Below, one piece after another: positions 45,890-53,120 of a DNA stretch of 53,120 nucleotides. This DNA is from Nemertoderma westbladi (taxonomy: Eukaryota; Xenacoelomorpha; Nemertodermatida; Nemertodermatidae). The position numbers were made by a program, and so were the translations under genes. Within the stretch, counting starts at the first letter, position 1; every line of letters begins with the position of its first letter. A model generated the notes under the pieces. The model had not been told where the DNA came from, searched no databases, and worked only from the letters and a program-made list of their open reading frames with translations. The stretch spans positions 1 to 53,120 of the forward strand of contig JAUCBJ010002613.1 of the NCBI GenBank assembly GCA_032718475.1. The letters run 5' to 3'.

Positions 45890-46320
45890 AAACAGGGTCA
45901 CTTTTTTTGTAAACTAAAATTTGAGATTTTATTTAAATTATATTTTGAATTTTTTGTAGATTTCGTACAAAAGTTTCCGCATTCTTCGGGAAAATGTCAC
46001 CATAACTTACTTCTAAACTATAATTTAAAATTCCTTCTGTTTATTTTTTATTTTCACATAAAAAAATAAAATCGTACGACGTGGTGATTTTCGTTTTTTT
46101 CCTTTTTGGTGTGAAAATATTTGTTTCCTATTTTGCTTAGAAATTATAATTTTTCTTTTTGTTTTGTTTTGTAGCTTATTATTTTTCCCTTTTTTTTGGC
46201 TTAGAAATTACTATTATTTTCTTTTTTTTATTTAAGAAATTTATATTTTTCCTTTTCTTGTTTTTCATATTACTTTTTCCTTTTTTTTAGATACATTTTC
46301 TTTTCTTGTTTGTTGTTTGA
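45890..46320. repeat. T-rich low-complexity stretch
   Basis: Degenerate TTTTTCCTTTTTT and TTAGAAATTAT words; no gene. Confidence 0.7.
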
Positions 46321-47280
46321 CATTTAGTCAGTTGATATATAAAGTGGGGAGATAGGCTAACTCCACAGTTTAGTGTCACTCATGTTCTTGTCCGGACCTA
46401 CCGGGCTTGTATTATTCACAATTGCAGTATCCATTCTGTAAGCAGTGTCCTTACTTTTAGCCTTATGTATATGTATCCCACTGCACTAGGCCTACTACTA
46501 CACTACTATAATACTGCAAGGTTAGGTAGGATACAGTGACACTACTGCAGTTCCACTACACATACTCCTGTAACACAGACTTCATAAAAAAAATAAAATA
46601 TCGTTCTAAATTTTATAAAATTAATATCAATAAAAGGAAAAAAATTATTTTTATTCCTAAATTGTTACTTTGTCGCTCGATTGCACTTTTTTCCCACGGG
46701 AAGAAAAGTAATCCATAGGATTTCATTGATTTTACTTTTTTCGTGGCGGAAAAAGTAAAATAAAATATTTTTGGTGGAATTTCTTAAATTATATTACATG
46801 AGTTGAAAGAGCATCGAATTAGAATAGGTTTGCGCGTAATTTGAGCAAAATCCATTCACACACTCACAAGTTATTGCAACTTTAGTGTCTGCAAGGCGAA
46901 CTCCAAAACGGAAATCAATACCCAATATTGGTTTATGTAGTTAAGCGGCTCTCTAGTTACGTAATAAATATTCGAGAACACTAAATTATTTAACATTGAG
47001 TAAGGCAGCATCAGATCCATAAAAGGTCTATAATCACCACCGTAAAATCGTCCCCAGAAATTTTAATTTTTAAATAAAATTTATTTTGCAACCAATGATT
47101 TTTTATTTAAATTCAAGTGAAATTCTAATGTTCCCGCCATTTTTAGTGCTGCATTATGTTATTACACTAATTTTTCGTTGTCATTTTTATTTAAATTATA
47201 CATTTTCAATAACTTCAACCAAATACAACCATAATCGTAGCTGAAATGCATTATACTTAAAGAAGAATTTGTTATTAATA
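46321..47280. other. Intergenic, nothing recognised
   Basis: AT-rich sequence without domain-bearing ORFs or clear repeats. Confidence 0.4.
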
Positions 47281-48484
47281 CAGGGTGTCCCGCGAAATTT
47301 GATACGATTTCATTTTTTAGTAAATCGCTGAAATGCGAACGATAATGCGATTTCTTGGTATCTTCTGAAAGCGAGTATCCTAATTTAGATGTTGGTTTAA
47401 GTTTCGATTAATTTGGTTGTTATGGAAGCTCAGTACACGTATTTGTATTTCATAATGATATTCCCCATAGTTCATAAGTTTACAACCAATTTTTAACTGC
47501 TGTTACTTATGTGAAAGAAATTTTTGTATGATAATTATTTAAAGCAATAAATAACTGCTGAATTCATTTAAAAATTATTATTATCTTATAATTGGCTGTA
47601 AATTAATTAATTTACTTTACTGTTACTACAGTATAAAGCCTATTGCATACAAAAATTAAAAAGCCCATTGAAATTTATAAGGAGGTCCGGCACCAAGGAA
47701 ATTACCAACTTAGGACTCCTCCTTAAGGAGGAAAAACCAGTAGCCGAGAATACATATGAACTATGGGGGATATCCATGACGTTCTATACAAAAGGCCTAG
47801 CAAACATGACAATATTTTGATATGGGGAGAGTTCTATAAAATTTTCTTTCTACAATTTGGTCGATGAACATAATTGAAGCATCTTCATTAAGCAAGATAC
47901 AAAATTTTATGGTAGCTAGTGTTTTAGATAGGTTTAGCTATAGTAATTTCGACCCTGGTTCCGACATCCTACTTCCTTTTATATATTTGTTCTAGAACAT
48001 AATATTTTGCTAAAATTACTAGCTAACATGTTCTGGAACATTTTCTATACAAATAGTAACAAGAACTAGCTACTACAAAATATTTATAGAGGGAAGTAGG
48101 ATGTCGGAACCAGTGTCGAATTTACTAGCTAAACCTAGCGAAATCACTAGCTACCATAAAATTTAGTATCTTGCTTAACGAGGAGACTTCAATTACGTCC
48201 GTTGACCAAATTGCAGCAAATGAAAATGTATATAACTCTCCCGATATCAACATATCTGAATAATTGTCATTCAGAAATTCGGCCTTCAGTTATTTGAAAT
48301 ACTGACATGTTTGCTGGGCCTTTAGTATAGAACGCCATGGGAATATCATTATGAAATACAAATACGTGTACTGAGTTTCCATGACACCCAAATTAATCAA
48401 AACTTAAACCAACATCTAAGTTAGGATACTGGCTTTCAGAAGATACCAAGAAATCGTATCAAATTTTGCGGGACACCCTACCCT
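47281..48484. mobile_element. Long foldback element with CAGGGTGTCCCGC ends
   Basis: The left end is CAGGGTGTCCCGCGAAATTT (47281). The right end read backwards is CAGGGTAGGGTGTCCCGCAA. Long inverted arms share GATACGATTTC, TTGGTATCTTCTGAAAGC, TTAGATGTTGGTTTAAGTTT, CAGTACACGTATTTGTATTT, ATGGTAGCTAGTG and TTCCGACATCCTACTTCC. The axis is near 48020. CAGGGTGTCC-type ends are typical of mariner-like families; TA flanks the left end. No transposase ORF. A separate insertion interrupts the left arm. Confidence 0.8.
47463..47767. mobile_element. Nested small inverted-repeat insertion in the left foldback arm
   Basis: CCCCATAGTTCATA (about 47463-47476) and TATGAACTATGGGG (about 47752-47766) are perfect inverted ends. 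The right arm of the host foldback keeps the uninterrupted site (GATATTCCCATGGCGTTC in reverse complement). GATATTCC lies left and GATATCC right of the insert, a likely 7-8 bp target duplication. Confidence 0.7.
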
Positions 48485-49470
48485 GTGTTACGAACGCTAA
48501 GAAATCTTGAAATATTTACAATAGTTATGAAAATTGATTTTCCTCACTCGTCGAAAAAAAGTTAAAAATAAAAGTTGTTTCATGCGCTATTGACTTCAGT
48601 TTATTATTTTAGTTAGAATAACGTGCCACTGTAACCTGTTCATTTCGCTTTCCCTTACTTGTCTATAACGTGTATTTTTGCGACGAGCTTTGTTCGGGGG
48701 CGTTTATTTTACTGGGGGAGAGGAATACACCAAGCTTAAATTTATTTCATTTGATGGCCATGCATAACATAGGCAATATTAAATTCTAAGAAATAATTAA
48801 CGAAATTATAATCAGTTTTCCCGAACTGGCAGTCTCAGTAGGACATCGACTAAGCGCATTGAATTGTGCAATGCGCTCTGGTTATAAGGACAATACTTTG
48901 GCCGAAATTTATATGATGCGTGTTGACTCCAGCTGCATTTATGTTACTTAGCAACTACTAATAAACAAAAAGGGGGGTGAGTCAGCCATTTTACTCTTGG
49001 TAAATTAGTCACTCAGTCAGGGGTCCAGAATGGGATTACAATTCACTTCATTTTCAATGAAATCTCATTAAATAGAAGTCAATTAGCCTCATGATAAGGC
49101 AGGGATTTCAAAATATTTGATATTTATTGTTATTCAATCGGCTATTGGGAGTGGTATAAATAGATAATAATTTAACCTGTGATTGGTCGACTTATTTCGG
49201 TTTTTATCAAAAGTCTGAAACTACCGGTACTGTCCGTGTAACCGGCAGACCATTCAACCAGTACTGTTCACTGTTATTATAGGCCTACTCCAGTATTCCC
49301 CGGTATACCCCCGGTGTACAATCTAAGATACACTGTGCCTACGTTTCACTATAGGCCTACCCTACTTATTTCAAATACTAAATTTCAGCATTTTGGAATG
49401 CAATGCACTATACTGGTATTATTAGGTTGTTCATTGTGATACTATAATGTAAAGACAAACCAAACTCAGA
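48485..49470. other. Intergenic with a relic of the capped-element family
   Basis: AACGTGCCACTGTAACCTGT at about 48621 and CGCTTTCCCTTACTTG match the interior of the elements at 18.2 and 18.9 kb. No gene. Confidence 0.5.
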
Positions 49471-49484
49471 CTTCAAGACGAAAA

Positions 49485-49770
49485 CATTGAGAATAAAAAC
49501 ATTGAGAATAAAACATTGAGAATAAAAACATTGTGAAAAAAAAACATTGTGAAAAAAACATTGAGAATAAAAACATTGTGAAATAAAAACATTGAGAAAA
49601 AACATTGAGAATAAAAACATTGTGAAAAAAAAACATTGAGAAAAAAACATTGAGAATAAAAACATTGTGAATAAAAAACATTGAGAAAAAAACATTGAGA
49701 ATAAAAACATTGTGAAAAAAAAACATTGAGAAAAAAACATTGAGAATAAAAACATTGTGAAAAAAAACAT
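49485..49770 (+). repeat. Variable AAAACATTGAGAATA minisatellite
   Basis: Alternating AAAACATTGAGAATA and AAAACATTGTGAAAA units of 13-17 bp, about 18 copies. Confidence 0.9.
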
Positions 49771-49991
49771 TGAATGTTAATACTAAATGTATGCCATATT
49801 TTCGTACTTACTCCACTGGTGCACAGTACCAGTATCGTACCGGTAGGTCATCATTACTTCGGAGTCTCTAGCGTATCTCCAATAAATTGTCTTAACTTTT
49901 CAATTTCGTAAAAGATAGACTTCACGATTATCTACAAGTAACAAAAATTTCAGCTCTGGAAAATGAGGCGTTCCGGGGAAATTTGGAGAGA

Positions 49992-51137
49992 GGGGGGGGG
50001 GGGGGGGGGGGGAATTGACGCAAATCCCATCTTGGCTAATTAATATCCCGCCTCAATGTTACATTCTCAATTTAGGGAAAGAAACAGTTGTGAACAGAAA
50101 TATTGTGTACCAAATTAGACATTGTGTACCAAATAAGACATTGTGTACCAGATTAGACATTGTGTGTACCAACTGAGACATTGTGGACCAAACGATACAT
50201 TGTTAACCTAATGAGACATTGTGTACCAAATGAGAAATAATGTACCAAATGAGACATTGTGTACCAAATGAGACATTGTGTGTACCAAATAGACATTGTG
50301 TGTACCAAAGGAGACATTGTGTACCAAATGATACATTGTGTACCAAATGATAGGCTACATAATGTACCAAATGATAGGCTACATAATGTACCAAATGAGA
50401 CATTGTGTACCAATGAGACATTTTGTACCAAATGAGATATTGTGTGTACCAAATGAGACTTGTGTACCGAATTAGACATTGTGTACCAAATGAGACATTG
50501 TGTACCAAATGAGACATTGTGTACAAAGTGAGACATTGTGTACCAATGATACATTGAGTACCAATGAGACATTTGTGTACCAAATGAGACATTGTGTACC
50601 AATGAGACATTGTGTACCAATGAAACATTGTGTACAAAGTGAGAAATTGTGTACCAAATGAGACACGGTGTACCAAATGAGTCATTGTGTACCAAATGAG
50701 TCATTGTGTACCAAATGAGACATTGTGTACCAATGAGACATTGTGTACCAAATGAGACAATGTGTACCAATGAGACATTGTGTACCAAATCATATATTGT
50801 GTACTAAATGAGACATTGTGTACCAAATGAGATTTTGTGTACTAAATGAGACATTGTGTACCAAATGAGACATTGTGTACCAAATGAGACATTGTGTACC
50901 AAATGAGACATTGTGTACCAAATGAGACATTGAGTACCAATGAGACAGTGTGTACCAAATGAGACATTGTGTACCAAATGAGACATTGTGTACCAAATGA
51001 GACATTGTGTACCAAATGAGACGAGACATTGTGTACCAAACTGTTGACATTGTCTGCCAAGCTGTTATTTGCGTCGAATTTCCCCTGGAGAGGGATAGAT
51101 TTTTATTGCGTCGAATGCCCCCCCCCCCCCCCCCCCC
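49992..51137. mobile_element. G-run/C-run-capped element carrying an internal 19-bp satellite array
   Basis: Starts with 21 G (49992-50012) then AATTGACGCAAATCCCATC. Ends with ATTTGCGTCGAATTTCCCC (51067-51085), then ATTGCGTCGAATG and 20 C (51118-51137). GACGCAAAT and ATTTGCGTC are inverted, as in copies A and B at 18.2 and 18.9 kb. Left interior TTAATATCCCGCCTCAATGT also matches those copies in reverse sense. The centre is replaced or expanded by a 19-bp array. Confidence 0.75.
50100..51050 (+). repeat. 19-bp minisatellite, second locus
   Basis: About 50 units of the same GAGACATTGTGTACCAAAT consensus as the 11.1-17.0 kb array, 33 kb away. Several units lose one A (ACCAATGAG) or gain GT (GTGTGTACC). 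Confidence 0.93.
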
Positions 51138-51873
51138 TCCCCACTCCTACCTGGTAGTTTGACATTTTCTTAAAACACAATCTTTCGTAAATTACGTCAG
51201 ACTGCATGATTTTTCACCAAACTTTACAAATCGTCTAAACCTTCCCTCTGCTACTTACCTACTACGTTTGGTTCAATTCCGAACCAGCGATACCGAGAAA
51301 TTCGCGTTCAAACATTTATCAGACAGACAGACGGACGGACAGACAGGCGGACTTTGCCCTGTATCAACCGTCCGCCAAGGCTCCCCGGCGACTTGTCTCT
51401 CCCCAGATTTATATAATTATACAACAACTGACGATTCATTGGCTACCACGTTATCCGGTCTTAAATTATGTGGTCGATAGATATTGAATAGTAGATTAGA
51501 TAATAGATAAATTTGGGATAGGTATGAGTAATCCTGTGCCAAAAATGTGAAGAGACCTAGACCTGTTTAGTTACTAAATTACACTGCTCAGAACTACAAT
51601 GGGCTCAGTCTAACCGGTAAGTGGTAAGGCCTAAACTTAATAAGACTATACTTAAACTCATCTCATAATATATGTTAACCAGACGGTGACTAGCTTTAGT
51701 TTTAATGCAGTATATTCCACAATAAATAGGTATAACATTGGTTATAGAAAATGAACAAATATTACTGTCGAAATGTGAAATATTTGATCTGCCAACTTTT
51801 GACATTGTGGCTTGTGAGTCAGAATTATTATTTTCTCTTTCAATCTTCTGATTCACAATAACAAATTTTGAGG
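51138..51873. other. Intergenic with GTCT/GACAGACG-family scrap
   Basis: CAGACAGACAGACGGACGGA at about 51320 is related to the GTCT family. No gene recognised. Confidence 0.4.
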
Positions 51874-52201
51874 CCCATGTGAAGAATACCAGACTTTCTG
51901 CCGTTATATTTCACTTTGTAGTTACCCCCATGTGAAGAATACCAGACTTTCTGCCGTTATATTTCACTTTGCAGTTACCCCCATGTGAAGAATACCAGGT
52001 TTTCACCAAAACACAGGTTACAGAAGGGCTGAATCTAACCAAAACAATAAACGAATTAGTATATGTACAGGTTATAAGACAGAAATAAGCGCTATAAAAC
52101 ACTTAATAAAGATAAATTTAAAAAAAAATAAATAATCTTCATATATAAAATTCCAATAAAAAGTCGACCGAAAAGTGAAATCCTGGTATTCTTCACATGG
52201 G
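51874..52201. mobile_element. Short inverted-repeat element with 10-bp target duplication
   Basis: Left CCCATGTGAAGAATACCAG (51874-51892), right CTGGTATTCTTCACATGGG (52183-52201): a perfect 19-bp inverted repeat. AATTTTGAGG flanks both sides (two extra bases on the right), fitting a 9-10 bp target duplication as in Mutator-like elements. The left end is tandemly repeated: a 53-bp unit starts at 51874, 51927 and 51980. The interior has the dispersed word CCAAAACAATAAACGA. Confidence 0.85.
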
Positions 52202-53120
52202 CGAATTTTGAGGAGTTGTTTTAGTTTTTCAAATGTTAATTTCAATGTAGAAAAATTCCGCTCAGATTTTTCTCTTATGGAATCAAAAATGAATTTAATA
52301 TTTTGATTCTAGATTCAATATAGTCCGCCCAAGATGTACCTTACAGCTTACTCATTATTTCACTTATTTGCTTCTTGATGCACTATTCATCAAACCATAC
52401 ACTACAGTATGGATGCACTATGCATCCATACTTCCAACCAAGTACCCCTCCCCCTCAAATTGTAAAGTTGATATCTACATGCTGATAAAATTATATCTTC
52501 CTTATAAAACGGTCCTCCGACCGGTAGAGCTAGAGGCACTAATGTATAATGTATCGCAAGTGTAAAAAGTTATCTCCATCGCAAATCGCCCGGAGCAAGG
52601 GGTACCCCCCCCCCCCCCCACACTTTTTTTTCAAAATTGTTTTTATTATTTAATATAGATATTTTATCAAAATTCCAAATTTGATAACCGTTTAGCAAGA
52701 TATCTCTTACTTCTCGAGATATGGCTGTCTGTCCATTTGACTGTCGGTCTGTCTGTCAGTATGTCTGTCCGTCAATAAAAATCATACTATCTATCTAAAA
52801 AATTCCCTATATGGGTTTTCGAGGTTGGTGACTTCATTTATAATGTCATTATTCACATTTGGCCTCGTCTTTTCTTTTGCTTTCTTGTTGCTAGACATAG
52901 TTGACAGTTTTTGCGCGGGAAGGTTCAATCTTTAAAGGCAATTATCTCAGAATGACATTTTTTATTTTAAAACACTACTCCCCTGCGATTTTCAACCAAA
53001 TCTCATGATTTTAGGCTCATTCGAAAGGGTTTCGGCAATTCTTTAACATTTATGTTATAGAATTTCGAAAAAAATTTATATTTCATGTAATATCTAATTT
53101 TAATCAAAATAATTTTAATT
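52202..53120. other. Right end of window: intergenic, C-run and GTCT-family copy
   Basis: A C-run of 15 (52605-52619) and a copy of the GTCT family (about 52720-52860, with TATGGGTTTTC and CATTTATAATGTCA). No gene recognised. Confidence 0.45.

Overview
The window is repeat-rich, AT-rich animal DNA. It has spliced genes with GT-AG introns, Penelope-like and LINE retroelements, many inverted-repeat elements and long minisatellites. The palindromic words TAGGCCTA and ACCGGTA recur throughout. A marine invertebrate (echinoderm-like or similar) is my best guess, held with low confidence. No bacterial or organellar features were seen.

Layout. Bases 1-1563 hold the 3' part of a Penelope-like element (reverse transcriptase plus GIY-YIG nuclease). 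Bases 1898-4380 hold a 5'-truncated, frameshifted LINE. From 7374 to 30077 I recognise the first four coding exons of an oxysterol-binding protein gene (OSBP): exons 1 and 2 make the PH domain, exons 3 and 4 the start of the following helical region. All phases join and all four donors read GTTAG. Its introns are filled by inverted-repeat elements and satellite arrays: a 19-bp array of about 5.8 kb with a 2316-bp higher-order duplication, and arrays of 42, 37, 13, 36 (palindromic), 40/42 and 68 bp. The rest of OSBP (exon 5 onward, with the sterol-binding ORD domain) was not found.

The most striking object is at 30056-32440. About 66 tandem copies of a 36-bp unit are derived from the 3' end of OSBP exon 4 plus its splice donor. 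The array therefore repeats an exon-intron junction, and each 36-nt step keeps the reading frame for roughly the first nine copies.

Bases 32.5-43 kb contain LINE remnants on both strands, several terminal-inverted-repeat or foldback elements, and a nearly identical second copy of the 1.9-4.4 kb LINE 3' end. At 43107-44930 there is an intact, intronless FBXW7-type gene (F-box plus WD40 propeller) with an unexpected N-terminal helix-hairpin-helix domain. Downstream are a 63-bp array, a 1.2-kb foldback with a nested insertion, a G-run/C-run-capped element that contains a second 19-bp array, and a short inverted-repeat element with 10-bp target duplications.

The two host genes have no evident functional partnership beyond adjacency: OSBP family members are lipid-transfer proteins, and FBXW7 is a ubiquitin-ligase substrate receptor. 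Most of the remaining sequence is mobile or satellite DNA.
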